64,000 bases of DNA, from the NCBI GenBank assembly GCA_034437535.1, contig DAOTTZ010000119.1, positions 1 to 64,000 on the forward strand. Reading direction: 5' to 3'. The position numbers and the translations under genes are program-made. Below the pieces are notes generated by a model that saw nothing but the letters and a program-made list of their open reading frames with translations, made no database searches and was not told the DNA's origin. Positions 37,364 to 46,717 of this stretch are shown in pieces. The stretch is from J038 sp034437535. GTDB taxonomy: Bacteria > Chloroflexota > Anaerolineae > Aggregatilineales > Phototrophicaceae. Within the stretch, counting starts at the first letter, position 1; every line of letters starts with the position of its first letter.

Positions 37364-38350
37364 ATGAAAGATCCGATTCGCGTTGCAGTAACCGGTGGTG
37401 CCGGTCAGATCGCTTATAGCTTGTTGTTCCGTATCGGCAATGGCGAAATCTTCGGGCCAGATCAACCGGTGATTTTGCAAATTCTGGAGATCCCCCAGGC
37501 CATGAAAGCGTTAGAAGGCGTCGTCATGGAGTTGAACGATTGCGCCCAACCGCTGATTCATGGCATCGAAGCGACTGATGACGCCGAGAAAGCCTTCGAC
37601 GGGGCCAACTGGGTGATTCTGGTCGGCGGTAAACCGCGTGGCAAAGACATGAAACGTGCGGATTTGATCGCCGCTAACGGCCCGATCTTCGTCGGCCAGG
37701 GTAAAGCCATCAACGCTAAAGCGGCGGATGATGTGCGTGTCGTCGTCGTGGCGAATCCGTGTAACTCAAACACGCTGGTCGCCAAAGCCAATGCGCCGGA
37801 TGTACCCGCCGACCGTTGGTTTGCCATGACCCGCCTGGACGAAAACCGCGCCAAAGCACAGATGGCGGAAAAAGCCGGCGTGAACTTCAAAGACGTCACC
37901 AATGTCGGCGTGTGGGGCAACCATAGCGCGACCCAATTCCCTAACTTCGAACATGCCTTGATTAACGGCAAAGCCGCGACTGAGGTCATCAATGACCGTA
38001 ACTGGTTCGAAAATGACTTTATGACCACTAATCAGCAACGTGGTAAAGCGATCATCGAAGCACGCGGCAAGAGTTCCGCCGCCAGTGCCGCCAATGCCGC
38101 GCTGGATACCATCCGTAGTTTAATCACCCCGACGCCGGAAGGCGATTGGTTCAGCGCGGCGGTCTCCAGTGATGGCAATCCTTACGGCATTGCCGAAGGC
38201 ATCATCTATAGCTTCCCGCTTCGCTCTACGGGTAACGGTGACTTTGTCATCGTCGAAGGGCTGGACTTGAGCGATTACGCCCAGGGTAAAGCCAAAGAAA
38301 GTGCGGATGAACTCTTGAGTGAGCGTGAAGCCATCAAGGATCTGCTGTAA
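37364..38350 (+). CDS. mdh: Malate dehydrogenase
   Basis: An NAD-dependent malate dehydrogenase of 328 residues, of the long (Thermus/cytosolic type) branch. The nucleotide motif is VTGGAGQIAYSLLFRI near the N-terminus; the catalytic histidine is in VWGNHSATQFP, and substrate arginines are in GGKPRGKDMKRADL and MTRLDENRA. It interconverts malate and oxaloacetate in the TCA cycle and feeds the adjacent pckA. AAGGAGCAGG precedes the ATG. A hairpin without a T-tract (38363-38389) follows. Confidence 0.96.
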   Translation: MKDPIRVAVTGGAGQIAYSLLFRIGNGEIFGPDQPVILQILEIPQAMKALEGVVMELNDCAQPLIHGIEATDDAEKAFDGANWVILVGGKPRGKDMKRADLIAANGPIFVGQGKAINAKAADDVRVVVVANPCNSNTLVAKANAPDVPADRWFAMTRLDENRAKAQMAEKAGVNFKDVTNVGVWGNHSATQFPNFEHALINGKAATEVINDRNWFENDFMTTNQQRGKAIIEARGKSSAASAANAALDTIRSLITPTPEGDWFSAAVSSDGNPYGIAEGIIYSFPLRSTGNGDFVIVEGLDLSDYAQGKAKESADELLSEREAIKDLL

Positions 38351-38362
38351 ACTCAGTTTTAG

Positions 38363-38389
38363 GTAGGATGCAGGGCCTCTGCATCCTAC
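38363..38389 (+). other. Perfect 11-bp hairpin after mdh
   Basis: GTAGGATGCAG (38363-38373) pairs with CTGCATCCTAC (38379-38389) over the loop GGCCT. There is no T-tract after it, so it resembles a stability hairpin or a Rho-assisted stop more than an intrinsic terminator. Confidence 0.5.
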
Positions 38390-38414
38390 ACACCCCACAT
38401 GACGGAGGCAATTG

Positions 38415-39449
38415 ATGACGCAAAAATTGATCCCGGTGACGATCCTGACCGGCTTCCTGGGTGCAGGCAAGACGACCCTGCTCAATCGCATTATTCATGG
38501 CGAACACGGGCAGAGGGTGGCTGTGCTGGTCAATGACTTCGGTTCGATCAATATTGATAGCCAACTGGTGGTCGATGTGGATGGGGATATGGTCAGCCTC
38601 TCTAATGGGTGCATCTGCTGTACCATCCGGGGGGATTTTGTAGCGGCGGTAGAGCAGGTGGCAAACCGCGATGATCCGCCGGAGTATATCGTGGTGGAAG
38701 CGTCCGGCGTGGCGGATCCGATTGACATCGGGTTGACGTTCAAATCTATCCCCAATGTCGTGATCGATAGCATCCTGGCGGTGATTGATGCCGAACAGAT
38801 TCAATCGTTAGAACGCGAATTTGCGGTGCTGGCGATGAATCAGATTGGTGTGGCCGATATTGTCATTCTGAACAAGGTTGATCTGGTCAACGATGACGAA
38901 CTAGAGGCTGTGCGTGGGTACATTCGTAAGATCATCAAAGATGCGCGGGTGTTTGAAACGCGCTTCGCTGAAGTTCCGTTGGAACTAATCCTCAACGTGG
39001 GGGAGTATGCTGTCGAGCGGCTTTCTGAAAGACCGGCCCAGGATGTGCATGTGCATGAAGCCGGTATCGAGACTGATCATGATCATGACCATGCGGACGT
39101 GTTTTCAACCTGGAGTTGGTCGAGTCTTGAGCCGGTCTCTTTACGGGCAGTCAAGCGGGCGATGGAGGCTTTACCGCGCACGGTCTACCGCGCCAAAGGG
39201 ATCTTCCATACGGCAGATGACCCGGCGAATCGTATGCTGGTACAGGTGGTCGGGCGGCGGGTGACGATCCAGGTCGGCCAACCCTGGGAGAATCGACCGC
39301 CGTCATCACAATTTGTCTTGATTGCCGAGCATGACCGCATCGCCCCGGCAGATTTACAGACCCAGATGGACGCGACCTTGCAGGCGAATAACCCTGGTTC
39401 ACCGCTGGAACGGGTGGCAAGAGGCATCATCTCCTGGTTACGCTCTTGA
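38415..39449 (+). CDS. CobW/P47K family GTP-dependent metallochaperone
   Basis: A G3E-family GTPase of 344 residues: Walker A GFLGAGKTT at 13-21, the metal-binding motif GCICC at 65-69, VVEASGVADP and NKVD for guanine, then a C-terminal CobW_C domain with RAKGIFHTADD. A His/Asp cluster (DHDHDHAD) lies between the domains and could bind Zn, Co or Ni. Such proteins deliver metals to client enzymes; no client gene is next to it. The ATG at 38415 has GGAGG six bases upstream; a TTG three bases earlier is an alternative. Its stop codon is part of the -35 box of the rpoC promoter. Confidence 0.9.
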   Translation: MTQKLIPVTILTGFLGAGKTTLLNRIIHGEHGQRVAVLVNDFGSINIDSQLVVDVDGDMVSLSNGCICCTIRGDFVAAVEQVANRDDPPEYIVVEASGVADPIDIGLTFKSIPNVVIDSILAVIDAEQIQSLEREFAVLAMNQIGVADIVILNKVDLVNDDELEAVRGYIRKIIKDARVFETRFAEVPLELILNVGEYAVERLSERPAQDVHVHEAGIETDHDHDHADVFSTWSWSSLEPVSLRAVKRAMEALPRTVYRAKGIFHTADDPANRMLVQVVGRRVTIQVGQPWENRPPSSQFVLIAEHDRIAPADLQTQMDATLQANNPGSPLERVARGIISWLRS

Positions 39450-39474
39450 CAGATGGACACAAGCTCGATACTAT
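39446..39474 (+). promoter_or_regulatory. Upstream rpoC promoter (P1)
   Basis: TTGACA (39446-39451) contains the stop codon of the CobW gene, and TACTAT (39469-39474) follows after exactly 17 bases. Confidence 0.6.
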
Positions 39475-39508
39475 GTTATCTGACAGTAATACCTCTCAAA
39501 TCAAATTC

Positions 39509-39537
39509 TTGACAAAAGTGTAGGTTCGATCTATACT
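39509..39537 (+). promoter_or_regulatory. Main rpoC promoter (P2)
   Basis: A consensus TTGACA (39509-39514), a 17-base spacer and TATACT (39532-39537) make this the best promoter of the window by sequence. The predicted start near 39544 gives a leader of about 147 bases. A third TTGACA at 39559 has no matching -10. Confidence 0.75.
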
Positions 39538-39579
39538 TCATAATCTATGGTTCACGTCTTGACATCAATAGAAAAGTAA

Positions 39580-39616
39580 GCGGTGGATTTTGACTCCAAC
39601 CGCCTTTCTGCTATTT
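39580..39616 (+). terminator. Attenuator-like hairpin in the rpoC leader
   Basis: GCGGT and GGA (39580-39587) pair with TCC and ACCGC (39595-39603), with one bulged A, followed by CTTTCTGCTATTTT. It lies about 36 bases after the P2 start, much as the hairpin of the nusA leader does. The T-tract is interrupted, so termination would be partial. Confidence 0.45.
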
Positions 39617-39690
39617 TGTGGGCCATATTCGTTCATCGCCGAAAACCAATTCATTTATCGTATCTGTAGCGCATGAGGGAGTAAGCGCCT

Positions 39691-42600
39691 GTGGAAGCCA
39701 AAGATTTTAGTGCTCTGCGCGTCAGTCTGGCGTCGCCCGATCAAATCCGAGGCTGGTCATATGGAGAAGTGACCAAACCGGAGACGATCAATTATCGACG
39801 CTTGCGCCCGGAAAAAGATGGCCTGTTCTGTGAGGCGATCTTCGGCCCAACGCGGGACTGGCAGTGTGCTTGCGGCAAATACAAGAACATCCGGTATCGT
39901 GGAATTGTGTGTGATAAGTGTGGTGTAGAAGTCACTCGCTCGTCTGTGCGGCGGGAACGGATTGGACACATCGAGCTGGCGGCCCCGGTCGCGCATGTCT
40001 GGTATACACGGCGCGTCCCCAGTTACCTGGGGTTGTTGCTGGATATTAGTCGGCGGAACCTGGATCGCGTGTTGTACTTTGCTCAATACGTCGTGACCGA
40101 AGTTAATGAAGACGCCCAGAATCGTGCCCTGGCACGCATCGACAAAGAACTGGACGCCAAAACCAGTGAAATGGGCGGCGACCTGGAAGATCAGATGGCG
40201 TCGATCCGCAATGAGCGTGACGAGACCTTAGAAAAGTTTGAGGTCCGCGCAACCGAAATTAACCAGCACTTTGATGATGAACTGGCCCGCCTGAGCGACC
40301 GCCTGATGCAAGAGGCGCAGTCGATCCAGTCGCGCATTGAATCGCTCATCGGCAAAGATGCGCCGTCGGACATCAACTTTGAGAGTACCGATAGCGTAAT
40401 CATCGCCAAAGGCGAACAGGTGACCAACAATCACATTGGTCAGGTGCAGGAAGCGGTCAACAATTATCTGAACGAACTTCAGCTTGAGATCGAAGAAATG
40501 CGCCAGCAAGAGCTGGATAATCTCGATGCTGAAGCCGATCAGGTCAACAATGAAGCCGCCCGCCTGTTAGAGGAACACAGCGACGAACTCGACACACGTA
40601 TGGATAGCATCCGCCAGGCGGCGGAAAAAGCCCGCCAGGAACTATGCGAATTGCAAGTTCTGCAATTTCTCTCTGAGACGCGCTACCGTGAATTACGGGG
40701 CCGCTATGGGTCGGTGTTCGAGGCCAACATGGGGGCGGAAGCCTTCTACAAGATCTTGCAACATCTTGAACTGGACAAGATGGCGAAAGAGCTATGGCAC
40801 GAAGTCCGCACTACACGCAGTAAACAGCGCAAGAAGAAAGCGACTAAACGCCTGCGCGTGGTAGAAAGCCTGCGGAAATCGACCAATCGCTCTGAATGGA
40901 TGATCCTGACGGTACTCCCGGTCATCCCGCCGGATTTGCGCCCGATGGTGCAATTAGACGGTGGGCGGTTCGCGACGAGCGACCTCAACGACTTATACCG
41001 CCGGGTGATTAACCGTAATAACCGGCTCAAGCATCTGTTGGAGCTTGGGGCACCAGATGTGATCGTCCGCAACGAGAAACGGATGCTCCAGGAAGCCGTC
41101 GATAGCTTAATTGACAATAGCCAACGAGGGAAAGCACTCAGCCGGCGTGGACGCCGTGAACTGAAATCCCTCAGCGATATGCTGAAGGGGAAGAAGGGCC
41201 GCTTCCGCCGTAATCTACTCGGTAAGCGGGTGGATTATTCCGGACGTTCGGTCATCGTCATCGGGCCAAAGCTGAAATTGCATCAATGCGGCCTGCCCAA
41301 GACGATGGCACTGGAACTCTACCGGCCTTTTGTTATCAGCCGGTTGGTTCATTACAACTACGCCAGCAACGTGAAGGGTGCCAAGCGCATCATCGAACGT
41401 GAGAAACCGGAAGTCTGGGAAGTGCTGGAAGAAGTCATCAAAGAGCGGCCCGTCCTGTTGAACCGTGCGCCGACGCTCCACCGGCTGGGTATTCAGGCGT
41501 TCGAGCCGCAATTGGTCGAGGGTAAAGCGATCCAGATTCACCCGCTGGTCTGCTCGGCATTCAACGCGGACTTTGACGGCGATCAAATGGCCGTTCACGT
41601 CCCCTTGAGTGATAAAGCGGTGCAAGAAGCCCGTGAGCGGATGCTGAGTACCCGTAACCTGCTGAAACCGGCGGATGGTCAGCCGATTGTCGGCCCGTCG
41701 AAGGACATGGTGCTTGGCAATTATTACCTGACGATGGATCCGACGGTCGAAGTCATCACGCTGAAGGATAATGCGGATAACTTCCGCACGCTCGAGTCGG
41801 TCTATAACCCAGATGTGACAGTCGGTGTGGCGGAACGCACCAACGGCTTTTACTTTGCGATGCGCCGGGTCATCCCCGGTATGCGGCTATACAGTGATGT
41901 GACCGAAGTCGATGAAAACGAGCGCACGACGGTTATCGAGCCTGCTTTTGACCGCACACTCCGCGCCCTGCGCGAAGGTGAGGTTGACGCGATAGTGGCT
42001 AATGCCTACGAGATGAAAGTCCTCATCGAAAAGCATGGGTGGGATGACCTGGAAATTGCCAACCTGCACGAGCGGCGGTTGGTTGTTGATATGGACGAGG
42101 TTGAGTATCTGTACCGGCTGGGCCTGGTCGGCCTGCATACGCCGATTTTGCTGGGTAATGTCTTTGATGAGCGCATCGCCCAGATGGAACCGGAGATCAC
42201 GACGATTGGCCGGGCGATTTTCAATCGCATTCTGCCGGACGAAATGCGCTACGTGCAGATGACGCTCGGTAAGAAGCCACTTCAGGAGTTGGTCGCACGT
42301 TGTTACCAGCGCATCGGCTCCGACCGGACGACCGATGTCGTGGATAGCATCAAAAACCTGGGCTTCCATTACGCGACAATTTCCGGTACTACCATCGCAG
42401 TACATGACCTGACGGTGCCGGATGATCGCGACGCGATCCTGCAAAGTGCGGAAAAGGTCGTGGAGCGTGCCGAGCGTGACTTCCGGCGTGGATTAATGAC
42501 CGACGACGAACGGTATCAGATCACGATTGACGAGTGGAGTTCGGCCAAAGACAAACTTCAGGAATTGATCCGCAATACGCTGGATCCGTTCGGCCCGGTG

Positions 42601-44262
42601 GCGGTTATGGCACTGTCCGGTTCGACCAAAGGGGGCTTCGGCCCGATCACTCAGTTGGCCGGGATGCGCGGCTTGATGGCCGATCCATCCGGTCGGATTA
42701 TCGACTTGCCGATTACCAGTCACTTCCGCAAGGGGTTGACGGCCCTGGAATACTTCATCTCTACGCATGGTGCGCGTAAAGGTCTGGCGGATACCGCGTT
42801 GCGGACGGCGGACGCCGGGTATCTCACCCGTCGTCTGGTTGATGTCTCGCAGGACGTGATCGTCAACCGGACGGATTGTGGCACTAAACGCGGCATGATT
42901 ATCAGCCGTCATGATGACATCGCCCAGCAGACTTTGCAGGAACGGATCATCGGGCGGGCGGTGGCGCATCCGGTGCTCCACCCGGAGACTGGTGAAGTCC
43001 TCGTCAAGCGCAATGCGATGATCGATGAGGATATTGCAGATCGCATCTCAGAACTTGGCATTGATGAAGTCTCGGTTCGTAGTCCGATGACCTGTTCACT
43101 TATTCACGGCATTTGTGCCCTGTGTTATGGTCGTGACCTGGGTAGCGGGCAACTGGTGGAGATCGGCGCGGCGGTGGGTATCGTCGCGGCGCAATCCATC
43201 GGGGAGCCTGGCACGCAGTTAACGCTTCGTACCTTCCACTCCGGCGGTACAGCCCAGGCCAGCGGTGACATCACTACCGGTCTACCGCGTGTGGAAGAAC
43301 TCTTCGAAGCACGCAAGACGCCTAAGGGTGAAGCCGTCATGACCGACATTGGCGGGACGCTTCGCATGTCCAAGCGGGATGGGGTGCGCGTTGCGACTGT
43401 CGTCGATAGTGAAGTCTTCAATGAGGAGCATGAGATTCCAGTGGGTTGGGATCTCAAAGTCGAAGACGAAGATAAGGTCAAAGAGAATACCGTCATCGCG
43501 GAAAATCCGGAGACTAAAGAGAAATTGGTTGGCCGGATGGAAGGATCGGTGCATATCGAAGGCCATACGGTCTATGTGCGCTACGAACGCCGCCAGGAAG
43601 AAGATTACGACATCCCGTCGAGTGCCCGCTTGAAGCCGGAAATCTACGATGGGATGCAGGTATATGCCGGTCAGCAATTGACCGAAGGTTCGAAGAATCC
43701 GCATCGCATCCTGCGCGTTCTGGGTGAAGAATCAGCGCAGAAGTACCTGCTGACCGAAGTCCAGAAGGTTTACCGTAACCAGGGTGTGAACATTTCGGAC
43801 AAGCACTTCGAGATCGTCATCCGCAAGATGCTATCCAAAGTGCAGATTACCCGTAGTGGTGGCAGTGAATTGCTACCGGGTGAATTGATCGACCGTCTGC
43901 GCTTGCTGGATATGAATGAGCGGTTGATCGCCGAAGGCGAAGAACCCGCCGCCGGTATGCCGGTTCTGCTTGGCATCACCAAGGCCGCGCTGAACACCGA
44001 GAGCTTCCTTTCCGCGTCCAGCTTCCAGCATACGATTAAGGTGCTGGCCGGGGCCGCCATCGAAGGGAAGGTCGATAACCTGTACGGCCTGAAGGAAAAT
44101 GTCATCATTGGTAAGCTGATCCCGGCAGGAACCGGCTTCCACACCTATCAGGATCGTGAGTTGATCGCGCCGGAGGTCTCGTTAGAGGCTCAGGGGGCGT
44201 TCGGCCCGGATGGCGAAGATGAGTACGAAGACGACGTTGAAGACATGCTCACCGGGGACTAG
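39691..44262 (+). CDS. rpoC: RNA polymerase subunit beta'
   Basis: The catalytic beta' subunit of 1523 residues. Zinc site 1 is C59, C61, C74, C77; the active-site motif NADFDGD is at 625-631 and binds the catalytic Mg; the second zinc site is in CGTKRGM and CSLIHGICALCYGRD; the bridge-helix/trigger-loop region includes GEPGTQLTLRTFHSGG. Residues about 140-345 form a long, mostly helical coiled-coil-like insertion where E. coli has only about 40 residues; Thermus has an unrelated large domain at the same place. The C-terminus is acidic. The start is a GTG at 39691 with GAGGGAG nine bases upstream. rpoB is not upstream; the gene has its own promoters and terminator. Confidence 0.97.
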   Translation: MEAKDFSALRVSLASPDQIRGWSYGEVTKPETINYRRLRPEKDGLFCEAIFGPTRDWQCACGKYKNIRYRGIVCDKCGVEVTRSSVRRERIGHIELAAPVAHVWYTRRVPSYLGLLLDISRRNLDRVLYFAQYVVTEVNEDAQNRALARIDKELDAKTSEMGGDLEDQMASIRNERDETLEKFEVRATEINQHFDDELARLSDRLMQEAQSIQSRIESLIGKDAPSDINFESTDSVIIAKGEQVTNNHIGQVQEAVNNYLNELQLEIEEMRQQELDNLDAEADQVNNEAARLLEEHSDELDTRMDSIRQAAEKARQELCELQVLQFLSETRYRELRGRYGSVFEANMGAEAFYKILQHLELDKMAKELWHEVRTTRSKQRKKKATKRLRVVESLRKSTNRSEWMILTVLPVIPPDLRPMVQLDGGRFATSDLNDLYRRVINRNNRLKHLLELGAPDVIVRNEKRMLQEAVDSLIDNSQRGKALSRRGRRELKSLSDMLKGKKGRFRRNLLGKRVDYSGRSVIVIGPKLKLHQCGLPKTMALELYRPFVISRLVHYNYASNVKGAKRIIEREKPEVWEVLEEVIKERPVLLNRAPTLHRLGIQAFEPQLVEGKAIQIHPLVCSAFNADFDGDQMAVHVPLSDKAVQEARERMLSTRNLLKPADGQPIVGPSKDMVLGNYYLTMDPTVEVITLKDNADNFRTLESVYNPDVTVGVAERTNGFYFAMRRVIPGMRLYSDVTEVDENERTTVIEPAFDRTLRALREGEVDAIVANAYEMKVLIEKHGWDDLEIANLHERRLVVDMDEVEYLYRLGLVGLHTPILLGNVFDERIAQMEPEITTIGRAIFNRILPDEMRYVQMTLGKKPLQELVARCYQRIGSDRTTDVVDSIKNLGFHYATISGTTIAVHDLTVPDDRDAILQSAEKVVERAERDFRRGLMTDDERYQITIDEWSSAKDKLQELIRNTLDPFGPVAVMALSGSTKGGFGPITQLAGMRGLMADPSGRIIDLPITSHFRKGLTALEYFISTHGARKGLADTALRTADAGYLTRRLVDVSQDVIVNRTDCGTKRGMIISRHDDIAQQTLQERIIGRAVAHPVLHPETGEVLVKRNAMIDEDIADRISELGIDEVSVRSPMTCSLIHGICALCYGRDLGSGQLVEIGAAVGIVAAQSIGEPGTQLTLRTFHSGGTAQASGDITTGLPRVEELFEARKTPKGEAVMTDIGGTLRMSKRDGVRVATVVDSEVFNEEHEIPVGWDLKVEDEDKVKENTVIAENPETKEKLVGRMEGSVHIEGHTVYVRYERRQEEDYDIPSSARLKPEIYDGMQVYAGQQLTEGSKNPHRILRVLGEESAQKYLLTEVQKVYRNQGVNISDKHFEIVIRKMLSKVQITRSGGSELLPGELIDRLRLLDMNERLIAEGEEPAAGMPVLLGITKAALNTESFLSASSFQHTIKVLAGAAIEGKVDNLYGLKENVIIGKLIPAGTGFHTYQDRELIAPEVSLEAQGAFGPDGEDEYEDDVEDMLTGD

Positions 44263-44284
44263 ACCGGATTAGCTTTGCGTAGGG

Positions 44285-44318
44285 AAAGCGCGGGGATTTT
44301 TCCCCGTGCTTTTTAATT
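44285..44318 (+). terminator. Terminator of rpoC
   Basis: AAAGCGCGGGGA (44285-44296) pairs with TCCCCGTGCTTT (44301-44312), with one G-U pair and a TTTT loop, followed by TTAATTT. Confidence 0.85.
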
Positions 44319-44369
44319 TCCAGCAGGTACAATCAGGCTTGATGACGACCAGGTGATGAGGGCTAGCTG

Positions 44370-45101
44370 ATGAAACATTTTGTGTTGTGGTTGATCCTGT
44401 TAAGCGTGCTGGTTGTGCCGTTGGTCGCATCCGCCCAGGCGGATGACGACGACGCCACTGAGGATACAATCCCAGCGGTAATTTATGGCAATGAAGATGC
44501 ACTCCGCAACAACATCTTATTCACCATCGATGATTGTTTCGATGAAGAACTGACACTTGAAATGTATAACTTCCTGAATGAGCGTGAGCTTCAGGCGGTC
44601 TTCTTTCCGTTATCGACGGAAATCATCGACCATAATGCCGACATGTGGCAGGCCATCGTCGCGGATGGCTTTGAGATCGGCTATCACACTCGCGATCATC
44701 AAGCCAATAAGTCCATCGAAGAACTTGAAGAAGACTTTGTATTGTTCAAGGAAGAAGTACGGCAAGTGCTGGATGATCCTGATTACATCATCCGCTACGC
44801 CCGCCCGCCATATGGCACCTGGGACGCCAACTGGCTCACCTGGGCCGATGAGCGGGATCTCGTCACGGTGCGCTGGAACCTGGTCACGCGCTTTGACCTG
44901 ACGATGGAATACTTTGAGGCGGTTTTACAACATGAAGACGGCGGCGGCATCGTGCTGATGCACCCCCGCCCGACCGATATGAACTGGCTGAAGAACCATA
45001 TTGACTCCGTGTTGGCCCTGCGTACTGCCGACGACGAACCCTATCGCATCGTCAACCTGACGGAAGCCTTCGCTGATGACGAGGTAGAAGCGCAAGATTA
45101 A
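44370..45101 (+). CDS. Secreted polysaccharide deacetylase (NodB fold)
   Basis: A protein of 243 residues with a signal peptide (hydrophobic to about residue 20, likely cut near ASAQA) and a NodB-homology domain. The metal and catalytic motifs are recognisable: TIDDC at 52-56 (normally TFDDG), H106 and H110 in HTRDH, RPPYG at 145-149 and LMHP with H198. The Gly to Cys and Phe to Ile changes in motif 1 are unusual, but the two aspartates remain. It may remove N-acetyl groups from cell-wall or extracellular glycans. The stop is only 24 bases from the convergent glycoside hydrolase gene. Confidence 0.85.
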   Translation: MKHFVLWLILLSVLVVPLVASAQADDDDATEDTIPAVIYGNEDALRNNILFTIDDCFDEELTLEMYNFLNERELQAVFFPLSTEIIDHNADMWQAIVADGFEIGYHTRDHQANKSIEELEEDFVLFKEEVRQVLDDPDYIIRYARPPYGTWDANWLTWADERDLVTVRWNLVTRFDLTMEYFEAVLQHEDGGGIVLMHPRPTDMNWLKNHIDSVLALRTADDEPYRIVNLTEAFADDEVEAQD

Positions 45102-45125
45102 CTCACGCTTCTGTTTGATGATCGA

Positions 45126-46610
45126 TCAAGGGGTGGTGTTGCCGCCGGTGGCCTGAGAAAGTGCCCAATAAAGCGGGCGTTCCGACGGGAAGATAACCGG
45201 GTTGATGATGCTGTAGCCGGCGACTTCGTTGCTGTTTTCAACCAGGAATGAATTCGCAAAGTTGAGATTCCACAGGATCATCGGGCCGACATACGGCAAA
45301 TCCTGGCCGATTTCAAAGGCTCGAATGCCGTAATCAGCTTGTTCGTTGGCGGTGTTGTAGTTTACCCATTCTTCCGGCGGATCGCTGGGTAAGCCTTCCC
45401 AGGTAGCCCAGCCAAATTCTGTCACCCAGATCTGCACGCCATCATCACCGTTCTGCCGCATGATGGTATAGGTCGCTTCCAGGTTTTCCAGGAAGAAGAA
45501 ATGCGGGTCATCGTCCCAGGCTTGCCCGGCGATGTTATCACAACAGCGGAAGTCTGGCGGGTTGCCCCAACCGTAAGGGTGGGCACCGATGACGACATCG
45601 TTGTAAGCTCCCAGGCCCGCATCATACATCTGTTGCAAGAAGACCCGGTCATCAATGGCGACATTACCGATGTTGCTGGTAGGGGCTAAGCCAGCGGTGA
45701 TGATCGTCATGCCGGGGGAATACTGGCGGATTACATCGTAAGATGGGCGGAACAATTGCATATAACCGGCACCATTGAAGGGCAATGCGCCGCGCCACTC
45801 GCGGATGAGATTCGGCTCGTTCCAGACTTCGATGGCGTCCGTCACACCACCAATTTTAGTGTCATTCAGCATAAACTGAATGAAATCAGCCAGGGCTTGT
45901 GGGTCATTGGGTGGGCCGTCTTCCTCGATGGTAGAGCGTGCCCAATCCGGTGCTTTGGCGATGCTCAACATCACGTTGAAGCCCGCCCGGTTGAGGGCTT
46001 CGATCTGCCGTTCGAAGAGCAACATGCTATCGTTGAACTGGTTGGGGCCTTCCGGTTGTAAAAATGCCCAGTTCACCTGGACTTTGGCCCATCTGACGCC
46101 GGTTTGTTGTGCCAGGCCGATGACCTGCATCCAGCTATCAAAGCCCATATTGGTGTACAACTGGATGCCCATCTGGTCGGCATCCAGCGCAGGTACCGGG
46201 GTCGGGGTCGGCCCGGGTGTATTCGATGGCCCTGGTGAATCCGTTGGTCGGGCTGGCGGGCTGGTTTGTGTCGGCAGGGCTTCGGGCGTCTCTGTCGGTG
46301 GAGCCACATCCGGCGTGGGAGATTGGTACCCTGGGCCGATGACAGGCCCATAGGTCATAATTGGCGTACTGGGTACATTGGTCGGTGTGTCGCTTTCCGG
46401 TGCCGGGGGTGTCCGGGTCACAGTGGGTGTATTCGTCCGGGCCTGGGCGATGACCTCTTCGGTTAACTCTGGTAGTGGGGTAGACGGTATGGCCGACGTC
46501 GCGTCTGGTGTCGGTGTGATGATAATCGGAATCGTCTCCGTCGCGGTGCAACCGAATAAGATGATCAGACTAATGATTGTGAAACGTTTTACATTTTCCA
46601 TGTTTCGCAT
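45126..46610 (-). CDS. Lipoprotein glycoside hydrolase, clan A (GH39/GH5-like)
   Basis: A secreted protein of 494 residues. The N-terminus has a lipobox (ILFG-C21), so it is probably lipid-anchored outside the cell. Residues about 30-140 are a Pro/Thr/Ser-rich linker. The catalytic TIM barrel follows, with the acid/base E265 in IEVWNEPN and the nucleophile E398 in WVTEFGW, as in clan GH-A enzymes. The second half also has a Cys pair in FRCCDN. The substrate is unknown; GH39-type and related enzymes act on xylosides, mannosides or beta-glucans. The ATG at 46610 is followed by a second ATG three codons later. It diverges from the cyclophilin gene. Confidence 0.85.
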   Translation of the reverse strand: MRNMENVKRFTIISLIILFGCTATETIPIIITPTPDATSAIPSTPLPELTEEVIAQARTNTPTVTRTPPAPESDTPTNVPSTPIMTYGPVIGPGYQSPTPDVAPPTETPEALPTQTSPPARPTDSPGPSNTPGPTPTPVPALDADQMGIQLYTNMGFDSWMQVIGLAQQTGVRWAKVQVNWAFLQPEGPNQFNDSMLLFERQIEALNRAGFNVMLSIAKAPDWARSTIEEDGPPNDPQALADFIQFMLNDTKIGGVTDAIEVWNEPNLIREWRGALPFNGAGYMQLFRPSYDVIRQYSPGMTIITAGLAPTSNIGNVAIDDRVFLQQMYDAGLGAYNDVVIGAHPYGWGNPPDFRCCDNIAGQAWDDDPHFFFLENLEATYTIMRQNGDDGVQIWVTEFGWATWEGLPSDPPEEWVNYNTANEQADYGIRAFEIGQDLPYVGPMILWNLNFANSFLVENSNEVAGYSIINPVIFPSERPLYWALSQATGGNTTP

Positions 46611-46717
46611 GATAGCATAACTTTATGCGTTGATCCCCTACGTTTAGCCGACGTTCACATTTTGGCTGAGCCTATGGTAGACTACGCAACGGGTTCAAAT
46701 GAAATGGAGATTCCTGA

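Noticed and set aside
39559..39564. Third TTGACA upstream of rpoC
   Set aside because: No plausible -10 at 15-19 bases; it lies after the predicted P2 start.
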